Of a DNA stretch of 64,000 nucleotides, positions 8,417 through 16,693 are shown piece by piece. The stretch is from positions 186,001 through 250,000 of the forward strand of contig NZ_JAEHOB010000004.1 in assembly GCF_016464705.1 (NCBI RefSeq), written 5' to 3'. Position 1 is the stretch's first letter; every line of letters starts with the position of its first letter. The translations under genes were made by a program, and so were the position numbers. Origin of the DNA: Qaidamihabitans albus. GTDB lineage: Bacteria > Actinomycetota > Actinomycetes > Mycobacteriales > Pseudonocardiaceae. Below the pieces are notes generated by a model, which was not told the DNA's origin, did not search any database, and was given only the letters and a program-made list of their open reading frames with translations.

Positions 8417-9200
8417 TCGGCTTCTCGTCGGCGGGGGCGGGTTCGGTGTCCAGCAACGAGTCGTCGTAGACCAGCTCGGCCACCGGAACCGACGAGGTCA
8501 GCTCGACCTCGATCTCGGAATGCGCGCCGCAGCCGTACTCGGCGTGCACGACGTGGCCGTCGGCGGGCGAGAGCTCGTTGCCGCACGCGCCGAACGCCGC
8601 CCGCAGCGAGCCGCCGAGCTGGATGTAGAAGCCGCAGGTGCCGCACACGTCCGGCGCGCTGCGGGCCATGTCGGAGCGAGGGCCGAACTCGCCGCCCCGC
8701 CAGCGCGCGGCCGCGTCCTCCCGGCCGTAGCGGGACAGCACGTGCATCCTGCCGAGGCCGACCTCCCGCGCGACCTCCTCGACCTGCGGGTCGTCGGAGT
8801 CGAGGTAGGCGGGTGCGAGCCGCAGATCGTCCTCGTCGGTCGGGAAGAGATCGCCGACCCCGAGGTCCCCGGGGCGGACGCGACGCTCCCACGGCACCCA
8901 GCGGGGCGCTACGAGCGCGTCCGGCCCCGGGCACAGCACGACCTCACTCACGGTCACCGGAGCGTCCAGGTCGGCCGTGGCGACCGTGACCGACCAGTGC
9001 CAGCCGCGGTAGCCGGGCAGCTTCGCCTCGAAGAGGTGGGACACGGACACGGCGTCCTCGTGCTCGACACCGGCATGCCCGCCGACGCGCTCGGCGCCGG
9101 CGTCGTGCTCGGCGGCGGTACGCGCCAGCTCGACCGCGTCGACGAGCTTCTGCCGGATCGCGCCACCGTCGAGGGTGAGCAGCAGGGTCATGAGTCCCAT
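8397..9200 (-). CDS. DUF3027 domain protein
   Basis: 267-residue soluble protein containing a CGTCGFY motif near residues 190-196 and a later FGACGNELSPADG then HAEYGCGAHSE. The two CxxC/CxxxC-like segments could bind a metal. It resembles the conserved actinobacterial DUF3027 family of unknown function. Start ATG 9200 is preferred (ATG 9191 is an in-frame alternative); there is no clear Shine-Dalgarno. Its 3' end overlaps the GHKL ATPase by 20 bases. The C-terminus is acidic and low-complexity. Confidence 0.75.
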   Translation of the reverse strand: MGLMTLLLTLDGGAIRQKLVDAVELARTAAEHDAGAERVGGHAGVEHEDAVSVSHLFEAKLPGYRGWHWSVTVATADLDAPVTVSEVVLCPGPDALVAPRWVPWERRVRPGDLGVGDLFPTDEDDLRLAPAYLDSDDPQVEEVAREVGLGRMHVLSRYGREDAAARWRGGEFGPRSDMARSAPDVCGTCGFYIQLGGSLRAAFGACGNELSPADGHVVHAEYGCGAHSEIEVELTSSVPVAELVYDDSLLDTEPAPADEKPSEPADA

Positions 9201-9242
9201 TGTGCAGCACCGGACCAGGCGGGTTCGTGCCAGGCTAGGAGG

Positions 9243-10028
9243 GTGCGACGGATCCTGTTCGGCTTGCTTGCGGTAACGATCATGGCCGGGTGCGGGGCCT
9301 CCCCCGCGCCGGAGTCCGGGACGGCCGAGCCCGAGCGCCTGCGGGTCGAGGTGGCTGAGGTGCTGCCGCACGACGAGGAGGCGTTCACCCAGGGCCTCGA
9401 ACTCGAAGGCGACACCCTGTACGAGGGCACCGGGCTGGTGGGGCGCTCCTCGCTGCGTGCCGGGCCGCTCGGCCAGGAGCCGGACGTCGTCGTCGAGCTG
9501 CCGGAGCCGCTCTTCGGTGAGGGGATCACGGTCACCGGGCCGAGCGTGTGGCAGTTGACCTGGCAGAGCGGGGTCGCCTTCGAACGCGACCCGGAGACCC
9601 TCGCCGAGCGGCGGCGCGTGGAGTACGCCGGCGAGGGCTGGGGCCTGTGCCATCAGGAGGGACGCGATCGGCTGGTGATGAGCGACGGGTCGGCGACGCT
9701 GCGGTTCCGCGACCCCGCCGACTTCCGGGAGACGGGCTCGGTCACAGTGACCGAGGGTGAGCGGTCGATCGACCAGTTGAACGAGCTGGAGTGCGTGGGC
9801 GACGACGTGTACGCCAACGTCTGGCAGACCGACGAGATCCTCCGGATCGCCGCCGACTCGGGTGCGGTCACCGCGCGGATCGACGCATCGGGCCTGCTCA
9901 CTCCCGCCGAGCGGCAGGGGGCCGACGTGCTGAACGGCATCGCCGCGATCGAAGGCACGGACCAGTTCATCGTCACCGGGAAGCTGTGGCCCAAGATGTT
10001 CCGGGTGAATCTCGTCCCGGCGGGCTGA
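9243..10028 (+). CDS. Glutaminyl-peptide cyclotransferase-like lipoprotein
   Basis: 261-residue exported protein. The N-terminus MRRILFGLLAVTIMAGC is a lipoprotein signal with predicted acylated Cys17. The mature part matches the beta-propeller glutamine cyclotransferase family: VLPHDEEAFTQGLELEGDTLYEGTG, GEGWGLCHQEGRDRLVMSDGS, LNELECVGDDVYANVWQTDEI, VLNGIAA. These enzymes convert N-terminal Gln to pyroglutamate; activity here is inferred. GTG 9243 directly follows TAGGAGG, unusually close for a Shine-Dalgarno, so initiation may be leaderless. It is divergent from DUF3027. Confidence 0.85.
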   Translation: MRRILFGLLAVTIMAGCGASPAPESGTAEPERLRVEVAEVLPHDEEAFTQGLELEGDTLYEGTGLVGRSSLRAGPLGQEPDVVVELPEPLFGEGITVTGPSVWQLTWQSGVAFERDPETLAERRRVEYAGEGWGLCHQEGRDRLVMSDGSATLRFRDPADFRETGSVTVTEGERSIDQLNELECVGDDVYANVWQTDEILRIAADSGAVTARIDASGLLTPAERQGADVLNGIAAIEGTDQFIVTGKLWPKMFRVNLVPAG

Positions 10029-10069
10029 TCTACCGGCGGGCACCCTCCGAGTACGGCAGGATTGAGGAC

Positions 10070-11902
10070 ATGCGTTCCGAACCAGGCGGGCCTCGGTTCG
10101 GCCGCCTGGGTAAAGGGCGCGCCGGTCGTAAGGGCAAGCGGCAGGGCTGGGTCCCCGACGGACCCCGGCCCGTACCACCACCCACCCGGGCCCGCCCGGC
10201 GGCGCAACCCCCGAACGCGGACGAGGCACCCACCGGTGCGGCGCCTGCCCCACCACCGGCGCCGCCACCACCGCCTCGGCGGGGCGCACGGCCGTACCCC
10301 CCGCCCGAGCCGGGCCAGTGGCGGACTCAGCCGGCCTGGCAGGAGCGACCCGCACCACCGCCGCCCCGGCGCGAGCCGCCTGGCGACTACGAGCGCTACG
10401 ACACCGGCGGCTACGCGCCCGGCCAGCCACGGCCGGGCGCCGATGTGCCGCCCGGCGAGCAGCCGCGTACCGAACACGGCTTCGACGGCGCGGACGCCTC
10501 CGCACCACGGCTGCCGAAGAAGATCACCGTGACCAGGGTCGCGGCGATGCGCGGCAGGCACTTCACCGAGCAGGCGGTCGGGGCGTTCCACCGCGCCACG
10601 CGGGCCGACGGCGCCGACAAGTCCGGGCTGACGTCGCTGACGTACGCGGTGATGCTCAACTACGCCAGCGACGCCGCGATGGCGGTCGCGCTGGCGAACA
10701 CGTTGTTCTTCGCCGCCAGCAGCGGCGAGAGCCGCGGCAGGGTCGCGCTGTACCTGCTGATCACGATAGCGCCGTTCGCGCTCGTCGCCCCGGTGATCGG
10801 TCCGGCGCTGGATCGCATCCAGCGCGGCCGCAGGCTCGCCATGTGCGTGGCCTCCGCCGGGCAGGCGCTCATGTGCGTGCTGATGGCCCTGCACTTCAAC
10901 GACTGGGGCCTGTACCCGGCCGCGCTCGGCAAGATGGTGCTGTCCAAGTCGTTCATGGTGCTCAAGGCGGCGGTCACGCCGAGGGTGGTGCCGCCGGACA
11001 TCACCCTCTCCAAGACCAACGCGCGGCTGGCCGTGTTCGGCCTTGCCTCCGCGGGCGTGTTCGGCGCGATCGCCAGCGGGTTCAACGGGGCGTTCGGCTC
11101 CGCGGGCGCGCTGTGGTTCACCGCGGTCATCTGCGTGGTCGGGGCGGTGCAGGCGATGCGGATACCGTCCTGGGTCGAGGTCACCGAGGGAGAGGTGCCC
11201 GCGACACTGTCCGCGGGTGCCGAACGCAAGAAACGGCAGCCCATGGGGCGGCACGTGGTGGTCGCGTTGTGGGCGAACGGGTCGATTCGCATACTGACCG
11301 GCTTCCTGATGATGTTCGCCGCGTTCGCGGTCAAGGCGCAGACGGAGGACAGCGGGCAGAGCCCGTTCGTGCAGTTGCTGCTGCTCGGCATCATCGGCGT
11401 GGCGGCAGCCGCGGGCGGGTTCCTCGGCAACGCGTTGGGCTCCCGGTTGCAGATCGGCAAGCCGGACCAGGTGGTCCTCGGCTGTCTCGCGGGGACGCTG
11501 CTGTCCACCGTGCTCGCGGCGCTGCTGTCCGGTATCGCGACGGCGGCCGTCGTCGGGCTCGTCGGCGCCACCGCCAGCGCGCTGGCGAAGAACAGTCTGG
11601 ACGCCGTCATCCAGCACGACATGCCCGAGGAGTCGCGGGCGTCGGCGTTCGGCCGCTCGGAGACGGTGTTGCAGCTGTCCTGGGTCTGCGGCGGCGCGGT
11701 CGGCCTGCTGCTGCCGCCCACGTACTGGATCGGCTTCCTCACCGTGTCGCTGCTGCTGGCAGTCGGCCTCGCGCAGACGTGGCTGGTGCGCAAGGGGACG
11801 TCGTTGATCCCCGGTCTCGGTGGTGACCGGCCGCTGCGGCCCGGCCGCGCGGCGAGCGCGCAGCGGGGACCGGCCGGGTACTCCTCCCGCACCGGCTCGT
11901 AA
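10070..11902 (+). CDS. MFS-like transporter with proline-rich cytoplasmic N-terminus
   Basis: 610-residue membrane protein. Residues 1-150 are basic, then Pro/Gly/Arg-rich and disordered (runs such as APAPPPAPPPPPRRGARPY); residues 185-600 hold about 12 hydrophobic segments with MFS-like loops (ALDRIQRGRRLAMC, GNALGSRLQIGKPDQ). In mycobacteria a related MFS protein neighbours a DUF2771-like lipoprotein, as here. ATG 10070 is chosen because upstream in-frame sequence overlaps the preceding gene. The substrate is unknown; the long N-terminal tail may bind partner proteins. Confidence 0.75.
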   Translation: MRSEPGGPRFGRLGKGRAGRKGKRQGWVPDGPRPVPPPTRARPAAQPPNADEAPTGAAPAPPPAPPPPPRRGARPYPPPEPGQWRTQPAWQERPAPPPPRREPPGDYERYDTGGYAPGQPRPGADVPPGEQPRTEHGFDGADASAPRLPKKITVTRVAAMRGRHFTEQAVGAFHRATRADGADKSGLTSLTYAVMLNYASDAAMAVALANTLFFAASSGESRGRVALYLLITIAPFALVAPVIGPALDRIQRGRRLAMCVASAGQALMCVLMALHFNDWGLYPAALGKMVLSKSFMVLKAAVTPRVVPPDITLSKTNARLAVFGLASAGVFGAIASGFNGAFGSAGALWFTAVICVVGAVQAMRIPSWVEVTEGEVPATLSAGAERKKRQPMGRHVVVALWANGSIRILTGFLMMFAAFAVKAQTEDSGQSPFVQLLLLGIIGVAAAAGGFLGNALGSRLQIGKPDQVVLGCLAGTLLSTVLAALLSGIATAAVVGLVGATASALAKNSLDAVIQHDMPEESRASAFGRSETVLQLSWVCGGAVGLLLPPTYWIGFLTVSLLLAVGLAQTWLVRKGTSLIPGLGGDRPLRPGRAASAQRGPAGYSSRTGS

Positions 11903-11905
11903 TCT
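11900..11905 (+). promoter_or_regulatory. -10 element, leaderless promoter of the DUF2771 gene
   Basis: TAATCT followed by 7 bases and then ATG 11913. It overlaps the stop codon of the MFS gene, so the lipoprotein gene may have its own leaderless promoter. Confidence 0.5.
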
Positions 11906-11912
11906 TCGCGGT

Positions 11913-12413
11913 ATGCGACGTGTTCTGGTGGCGCTGCTGGCCGGTGGCGCGCTGACGATGGCCGGCTGCTCCGCCCCCGGCCCGCCCGAGGTCAGCTTCT
12001 ACACCGACGGCGAGTCCGTGCGCGCCGAGCCGCTGGTCTACTGCGACGTGCTGCTGAAGTCGTGCGACCAGCACGGCGGCCCGGCCACGTTGCGGACGCG
12101 GCCGGGCAAGCCGGTGCAGGTGTCCCTGCCCGCCGACGTCTCGCGCACGCCGTGGGCGGTGAACGTGCAGTACCTCGACGCCGAGGGCAGGCCGCAACCG
12201 GTGCGGCAGGAGGTGTTCACCGACGGCACGCAGCACGCCTACACCGTCGAGCCCGCACCGGGCGAGCGGCTGTTGGTCGTCGAGATCCAGCAGCTCGGCG
12301 GTGCCTACGCGGCCGACGCGCAGGGTGAGCCGATCCTCGACGAGGCAGGCGAGCCGCAGCTCGTGGTGCGCGGCGTGTGGTCGCTGCAGCTCGACCCGCG
12401 CGCCACCTCGTGA
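11913..12413 (+). CDS. DUF2771-type lipoprotein
   Basis: 166-residue secreted lipoprotein: signal MRRVLVALLAGGALTMAGC with predicted acylated Cys19, then an all-beta-looking domain containing VYCDVLLKSCDQHGG (two Cys that may form a disulfide) and LPADVSRTPWAVNVQYLD. This matches the actinobacterial DUF2771 family, function unknown. It begins 10 bases after the MFS gene. The last codon (Ser) and stop TGA lie inside a 44-bp palindromic repeat. Confidence 0.8.
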   Translation: MRRVLVALLAGGALTMAGCSAPGPPEVSFYTDGESVRAEPLVYCDVLLKSCDQHGGPATLRTRPGKPVQVSLPADVSRTPWAVNVQYLDAEGRPQPVRQEVFTDGTQHAYTVEPAPGERLLVVEIQQLGGAYAADAQGEPILDEAGEPQLVVRGVWSLQLDPRATS

Positions 12414-12451
12414 GTGCGCACGCGAGTTCTAACTCGTGTGCGCACTCACGA
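12408..12451. repeat. 44-bp palindromic repeat
   Basis: Arms of 21 bases around centre CT with one mismatch between arms. It supplies the final TCG codon and TGA stop of the DUF2771 gene and ends 3 bases before the stop of the converging cold-shock gene, so it can serve as a bidirectional terminator. Confidence 0.9.
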
Positions 12452-12453
12452 CC

Positions 12454-12840
12454 TCAGGGGTCCAGGTCCCGCGCGACGGCCCGCATCACCTCGGCGATGC
12501 GCTTGATGTTCTTGCGATCCGGGTAGCGGCCGCGGCGCAGCTCAGGCTGCACCCGCATCTCCAGCAGCTTGATCATGTCGTCGATGAGGCCGTGCAGCTC
12601 CTCGGCGGGGCGGCGGCGCGCCTCGGCGACCGAAGGCGGCGGGTCGAGCAGCCGCACGGAGAGAGCCTGCGGGCCGCGGCGGCCGTCGGCGACGCCGAAC
12701 TCCAGCCGCTGACCTGCCTTGAGGGCCTCGACTCCCTGCGGCAACGCGGATTTGCGAATGTATACGTCCTCGCCGTCATCCTGCGTGACGAAGCCGAAAC
12801 CCTTCTCCGCGTCGTACCACTTGACCTTGCCGGTCGGCAC
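12454..12840 (-). CDS. cspB: Cold-shock-domain protein, CspB-like with C-terminal extension
   Basis: 128 residues. Residues 1-63 are a cold-shock OB fold with RNP1-like KGFGFV and RNP2-like DVYIRKSAL; residues 70-128 form a charged helical extension ([27 protein letters not shown]). It binds single-stranded nucleic acid. Start GTG 12840 gives [17 protein letters not shown], matching homologues that begin at this point; GTG 12849 is an alternative closer to an AAGGA. It is probably the orthologue of the mycobacterial CspB with the same extended tail. Confidence 0.88.
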   Translation of the reverse strand: MPTGKVKWYDAEKGFGFVTQDDGEDVYIRKSALPQGVEALKAGQRLEFGVADGRRGPQALSVRLLDPPPSVAEARRRPAEELHGLIDDMIKLLEMRVQPELRRGRYPDRKNIKRIAEVMRAVARDLDP

Positions 12841-13020
12841 TACCCTCACCGTTCCTTCACTCTGCTGCAACGGGCCGGCCAGGCGTCCGGCCCCGCACGA
12901 CGAACGCGCCCCAGGTGCGTACCCAGGACGCGTGTCCGTCAAGCCTATCTCGCCACACACCGTGGGGAGAAGAAGCCGGGTATCCCGGTCACCGGCGGGC
13001 GGGGTCCTTAAGATGGCGGC

Positions 13021-13254
13021 ATGGAAGCCGCCGTCGACGAGAATTCCCGGCCCGGGAGTCGCAAGCCCTGGCTGATGCGCACGGGCGTCGCGCTCTTCGC
13101 GATCGGCATGGTCGCCGTCGTCGCCGTCTTCGTTCTGTTCGCCGCCGGGCTGGAGGACCTGCCGGTCTGGCTGAGCGCCGCCGCCGGCGTCATCACACCG
13201 CTCGGTCTCGCGCTGGGTCTTGTGGCCCTCGTGCGAGAGCATCGGCAGCGCTGA
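13021..13254 (+). CDS. Small two-helix membrane protein
   Basis: 77 residues with two hydrophobic segments (about 21-42 and 50-69) and a charged C-terminus (REHRQR). No family recognised. A TAAGAT box ends 6 bases before ATG 13021, suggesting leaderless expression. Its last 62 bases overlap the 3' end of the converging HAD phosphatase gene; both frames look genuine, although the overlap lowers certainty for one of the C-termini. Confidence 0.55.
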   Translation: MEAAVDENSRPGSRKPWLMRTGVALFAIGMVAVVAVFVLFAAGLEDLPVWLSAAAGVITPLGLALGLVALVREHRQR

Positions 13255-13870
13255 GCGTCCCGGAGCGGCGAACCCCGGCGAGCCACGCGGGGAACTCGGC
13301 GAGTGAGCCGAGCACCACGTGCGCGCCGGCGGCGAGCAGTTCCCTGCGGGTGCAGGGACCGGTCAGCACGCCGACGGCCATCGCACCGGCGGCCCGCGCG
13401 CCGTGCATGTCACCGATGTGGTCGCCCACGTAGACGATGGTGTGGTGCGTCTTGAGCGCCGCGGCCTTTCCGGTGGCCCACAGGTCGCCGACCAGCGCGT
13501 CCACCGCGAGGCCGTGTGCCTCCACGTGCAGCGCGGCGTTCGGCTCGTACTTCCCGGTGACCACGAGCGTGCGCCCGCCGTCCGCGTGCACGGCCGCCAG
13601 CGCGGCCTCGGCTCCGGGCAGCGCGACCGTGCGCGGCACGACGAGATCCGGGTACATCTCCCGGAAGCGCGTGACCAGTTCCGGGATGCGCTCCTCCGGC
13701 GTCTCGAAGCCCCGGAGCACCTGCTGCAGCGGCGGGCCGAGGTTCGCCGCGAAGCGCTCGCCGTCGAGCGCGAGTCCCGCCTCCCTCGCCAGCGCATCCA
13801 TCGCCAGCACCATGCCCGGCCGTGGATCGATCAGTGTCATGTCCAGGTCGAAACCCACGCAGATCGCCAC
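13193..13870 (-). CDS. HAD-superfamily hydrolase
   Basis: 225-residue phosphatase-like protein. Motif I is [14 protein letters not shown] (nucleophile Asp8, Asp10), motif II is [11 protein letters not shown] and the C-terminal metal-binding motif is [12 protein letters not shown]. The helical cap lies between motifs I and II, as in phosphoglycolate-phosphatase-like subfamily I enzymes; the substrate is unknown. GTG 13870 is chosen because upstream residues are non-conserved; TAGCCT lies 8 bases upstream, consistent with a leaderless start. It is divergent from the TetR gene and overlaps the small membrane protein gene at the 3' end. Confidence 0.85.
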   Translation of the reverse strand: MAICVGFDLDMTLIDPRPGMVLAMDALAREAGLALDGERFAANLGPPLQQVLRGFETPEERIPELVTRFREMYPDLVVPRTVALPGAEAALAAVHADGGRTLVVTGKYEPNAALHVEAHGLAVDALVGDLWATGKAAALKTHHTIVYVGDHIGDMHGARAAGAMAVGVLTGPCTRRELLAAGAHVVLGSLAEFPAWLAGVRRSGTLSAADALARGPQDPARDRAV

Positions 13871-13928
13871 GAGGTACCAGGCTAGCCACCGGAGACTCGT
13901 ATACACACATACGGAGCATGTCGATCTA

Positions 13929-13955
13929 CTTGACACTAAGCGCCTGTATGTCAAG
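13929..13955. promoter_or_regulatory. Inverted repeat upstream of TetR-R2lox
   Basis: CTTGACA (13929-13935) and TGTCAAG (13949-13955) are perfect 7-bp arms separated by 13 bases, ending 8 bases before the TetR start. The position suggests an autoregulatory TetR operator that would also control the downstream R2lox gene. Confidence 0.5.
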
Positions 13956-13963
13956 CTAGGGAC

Positions 13964-14578
13964 GTGTCGCAGATCACCAGCTTCACCGAACGCGCCAAGG
14001 CGTCGCTGCGCGAGGAACTGCTCGACGCCGCCACCGACCTCCTGCCCGAGCGCGGCTACGCGGGGCTGCGCATGGCGGACGTCGCGGCACAGGTCGGAGT
14101 CAGCAGGCAGACCGTCTACAACGAGTTCGGCAGCAAGGCAGCGCTCGTGCAGGCGGTGGCGCTGCGCACCGCCGCGGAGTTCCTGGACGGCATCCAGCAG
14201 CGGCTGAACGCCGACGACGACCTGCTCACCGGCATCCACTCCGCGACGGTGTTCACCATCGAGCACGCGAGGGAGAACCGGCTCGTCGCCGCCACGCTGG
14301 GCACCGAGGTGGCCGAGGACCTGCTGCCACTGCTCACCACCCGTGGCCAGCCGATCCTGCGCGCCGCCACCGAGCTGGCGGAGGGCAATCTGCGCGCGCG
14401 GGTGCCCGGGTTGCGCCGGGCCGAACTCGTCGCCGAGACGATGGTCCGGCTGACGCTGAGCTACCTCATGTTGCCCACCCACTCGGCGGCCGAGGCCGCC
14501 GACGGCGTGTGCGCGGTGATCATGCCACTGACCGAGCACTACTCGTCCACAGAGTCCACAGAGTCCACATCGGAGTGA
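13964..14578 (+). CDS. TetR/AcrR-family regulator adjoining R2lox
   Basis: 204 residues. The N-terminal helix-turn-helix is LLDAATDLLPERGYAGLRMADVAAQVGVSRQTVYNEFGSKAAL (cited as a stretch of separate helices at about 18-60), followed by a helical ligand-binding domain. It lies 15 bases upstream of an R2-like ligand-binding oxidase in the same orientation, the arrangement of Rv0232-Rv0233 in Mycobacterium tuberculosis, so it probably regulates that gene. GTG start; a palindrome sits directly upstream. Confidence 0.88.
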   Translation: MSQITSFTERAKASLREELLDAATDLLPERGYAGLRMADVAAQVGVSRQTVYNEFGSKAALVQAVALRTAAEFLDGIQQRLNADDDLLTGIHSATVFTIEHARENRLVAATLGTEVAEDLLPLLTTRGQPILRAATELAEGNLRARVPGLRRAELVAETMVRLTLSYLMLPTHSAAEAADGVCAVIMPLTEHYSSTESTESTSE

Positions 14579-14593
14579 CACGGAGGGCCTGCC

Positions 14594-15556
14594 ATGACCA
14601 TCGCCAGCGCGCCGCACCGCGAGGGTTTCCAGTCGCTGCGCCGCGGCGGCCTCAACTGGGACTCGTTCCCGTTGCGGCTGTTCGTCAAGGGCAACAAGAA
14701 GTTCTGGAACCCCGCGGACATCGACTTCAGTTCCGATCGCGCAGGCTGGGAGGCGCTCGACGACGAGCAGCGGCGCTCGGCGACCTACCTGTGTGCCCAG
14801 TTCATTGCCGGTGAGGAGGCCGTCACCGAGGACATCCAGCCGTTCATGAAGGCGATGGCGGCCGAGGGCAGGCTCGCCGACGAGATGTACCTGACGCAGT
14901 TCTGCTTCGAGGAGGCCAAGCACACCGAGGTCTTCCGCCGCTGGATGGACGCCGTGGGCCTCACCGACGACCTGCACCCCTACGTCGCGGAGAACCCGCA
15001 CTACCGCAAGCTCTTCTACGAGGAGCTGCCCGAGTCGCTCGGCGTGCTGGAGCGGGACCCGAGCCCGGCCAACCAGGTGCGCGCGAGCGTGACCTACAAC
15101 CACGTCATCGAGGGCAGCCTCGCGCTGACCGGCTACTACGCGTGGCAGAAGGTGTGCACCTCACGCGACATCCTGCCGGGCATGCAGGAACTCATCCGCC
15201 GCATCGGCGACGACGAGCGCAGGCACATGGCGTGGGGCACCTTCACCTGCCGGCGGCACATCGCGGCCGACGACTCGCTGTGGGAGGTGGTGCAGCAGCG
15301 GATGGCCGAGCTGCTCCCGCACGCGCTGAACATGATCGAGTGGGTCAACGACCAGTTCGACGAGATGCCCTTCGGCATCGACAACCAGGAGTTCGTGCAG
15401 TACGCCGCCGACCGGGCGCAGCGCAGGCTCGGCGCGATCGAGTCGGCGCGCGGAGCCGACGTCGCCGCCATCGACCTCGACTACTCGCCGGAACAGCTGG
15501 AGGAGACCTTCGGCGAGGAGGACGCCAAGGCCTTCGCCGAGGCCACCCCGGGCTGA
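14594..15556 (+). CDS. R2-like ligand-binding oxidase (R2lox), Mn/Fe
   Basis: 320-residue ferritin-like diiron-carboxylate protein. Putative metal ligands are Glu74, Glu107, His110, Glu173, Glu208 and His211. Val77 and Tyr168 occupy the positions of the Val-Tyr ether crosslink described for the M. tuberculosis protein (Val71-Tyr162, a constant offset of 6). This pair separates R2lox from ribonucleotide reductase R2 subunits, with which it is easily confused. R2lox binds a long-chain fatty acid and has a Mn/Fe cofactor; its physiological reaction is unknown. The ATG start has GGAGGG upstream. No ribonucleotide reductase R1 gene is nearby. Confidence 0.92.
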   Translation: MTIASAPHREGFQSLRRGGLNWDSFPLRLFVKGNKKFWNPADIDFSSDRAGWEALDDEQRRSATYLCAQFIAGEEAVTEDIQPFMKAMAAEGRLADEMYLTQFCFEEAKHTEVFRRWMDAVGLTDDLHPYVAENPHYRKLFYEELPESLGVLERDPSPANQVRASVTYNHVIEGSLALTGYYAWQKVCTSRDILPGMQELIRRIGDDERRHMAWGTFTCRRHIAADDSLWEVVQQRMAELLPHALNMIEWVNDQFDEMPFGIDNQEFVQYAADRAQRRLGAIESARGADVAAIDLDYSPEQLEETFGEEDAKAFAEATPG

Positions 15557-15557
15557 C

Positions 15558-15601
15558 TCGTGAGTGCGCACGCGAGTTCTAACTCGCGTGCGCACTCACG
15601 A
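15558..15601. repeat. 44-bp palindromic repeat (perfect copy)
   Basis: Perfect 21-base arms around centre CT, starting 2 bases after the R2lox stop codon and ending just before the K+-channel promoter. It is a likely terminator separating two same-strand genes. Confidence 0.9.
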
Positions 15602-15605
15602 GCGT

Positions 15606-15611
15606 TAGGGT
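15606..15611 (+). promoter_or_regulatory. -10 element of leaderless K+-channel promoter
   Basis: TAGGGT ends 7 bases before GTG 15619. This spacing favours GTG 15619 over GTG 15610, which would overlap the -10 box itself. Confidence 0.45.
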
Positions 15612-15618
15612 GAGCCGC

Positions 15619-16668
15619 GTGCCGTTTTTCCTGTCCCGGCTGCTGCTCCGGCTGAGCGTGCTGCGCACCTGGGCGGCGCCGATCGTGGTGATCATCGTCG
15701 TCTTCGTGACGAGCTGGCCGCTGATGGCACTCGCCGAGCCCTCGGGCAGCGAGCTGATCCGTCCGGAGAACTACTGGTGGTACTTCGTCGTCACCGCGGC
15801 GACCGTCGGCTACGGCGACTTCTTCCCGGAGTCCGGGGGCGGGCATGTCGTCGGGGCCTACGTCATCATCGGCGGCATCGTGACGCTGACGACGGTGTTC
15901 ACCAAGATGGCATCGGTGCTGGAACAAGCGAGGGGACGACGAATGCAGGGCTCCATCACCGTGAGCGCGTCCGGCCACATCGTACTGATCGGCTACACCG
16001 CCGGGCGGACCGAACGGATCGTCGGCGAACTGCTCGCCGACGGCGGTTGCGCGGTGGTGCTGTGCGCCTGGGACGAGGTGCCGACGCACCCCATGCCCGA
16101 GGAGCCCATCGACTTCGTGCGTGGCGAGCCGACGGAGTCGGACGTGCTGCGGCGGGCGGGCGTCGACCGTGCCCGCACCGTGCTCGTCGACGCCCGCGAC
16201 GACAACGAGGCACTGGCGATAGCGGTGACCGTCAACCATGTCAACGCGGACGCGCACATCGTGGTGACCCTGCGGGACATGGCGCAGACCTCGCTGCTGC
16301 GCTACGTGGACGAGGACATCCGTTCCGTGCAGTGGCACACCCCGCGCATGATCACCGAGGAGCTGACCTCACCCGGCATCGCCGAGGTGTACGCGGAACT
16401 GATGACCCACGGCGGGGCCAACACCTACTCGGTGCCGCTGCCGGAGTCGCTGGGGCCCGTGCTCGTCGACCGCTGCCGGACCGCGCTCGGTCGCGGGCAC
16501 GGGGCGACGCTGCTCGCCGCGCGGGCGGGCGAGCAGCTGATGGTCAACCCGGACTGGCGGACGGAACTGCCCGCCGGCTCGGTGCTGTACTACGTCAGCA
16601 GGCAGCGCCTCAGCCCTGAACAGATCAGCCAGGCACTCCGTTCGGAGGACGCTTCACCCGGGCGTTAG
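15619..16668 (+). CDS. Potassium channel with cytoplasmic TrkA-N (RCK) domain
   Basis: 349-residue membrane protein: hydrophobic helix at about 21-40, a pore loop carrying the K+ selectivity filter TVGYGD at 62-67, a second helix at about 75-95, then a cytoplasmic Rossmann TrkA-N domain (GHIVLIGYTAGRTERIVGELL) that usually binds NAD(H) or another nucleotide and gates the pore. A C-terminal TrkA-C-like region (LPAGSVLYYVSRQRL) follows. It therefore resembles two-helix MthK/Kch-type channels. Start 15619 is chosen from the promoter spacing; GTG 15610 would add three residues. Confidence 0.88.
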   Translation: MPFFLSRLLLRLSVLRTWAAPIVVIIVVFVTSWPLMALAEPSGSELIRPENYWWYFVVTAATVGYGDFFPESGGGHVVGAYVIIGGIVTLTTVFTKMASVLEQARGRRMQGSITVSASGHIVLIGYTAGRTERIVGELLADGGCAVVLCAWDEVPTHPMPEEPIDFVRGEPTESDVLRRAGVDRARTVLVDARDDNEALAIAVTVNHVNADAHIVVTLRDMAQTSLLRYVDEDIRSVQWHTPRMITEELTSPGIAEVYAELMTHGGANTYSVPLPESLGPVLVDRCRTALGRGHGATLLAARAGEQLMVNPDWRTELPAGSVLYYVSRQRLSPEQISQALRSEDASPGR

Positions 16669-16693
16669 GTCCCTTCCCGTACGGTGCCGCCCA

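Noticed and set aside
14594-15556. Ribonucleotide reductase R2 subunit
   Set aside because: The protein has the R2lox-specific Val77-Tyr168 pair, the TetR neighbour of R2lox, and no R1 gene nearby.
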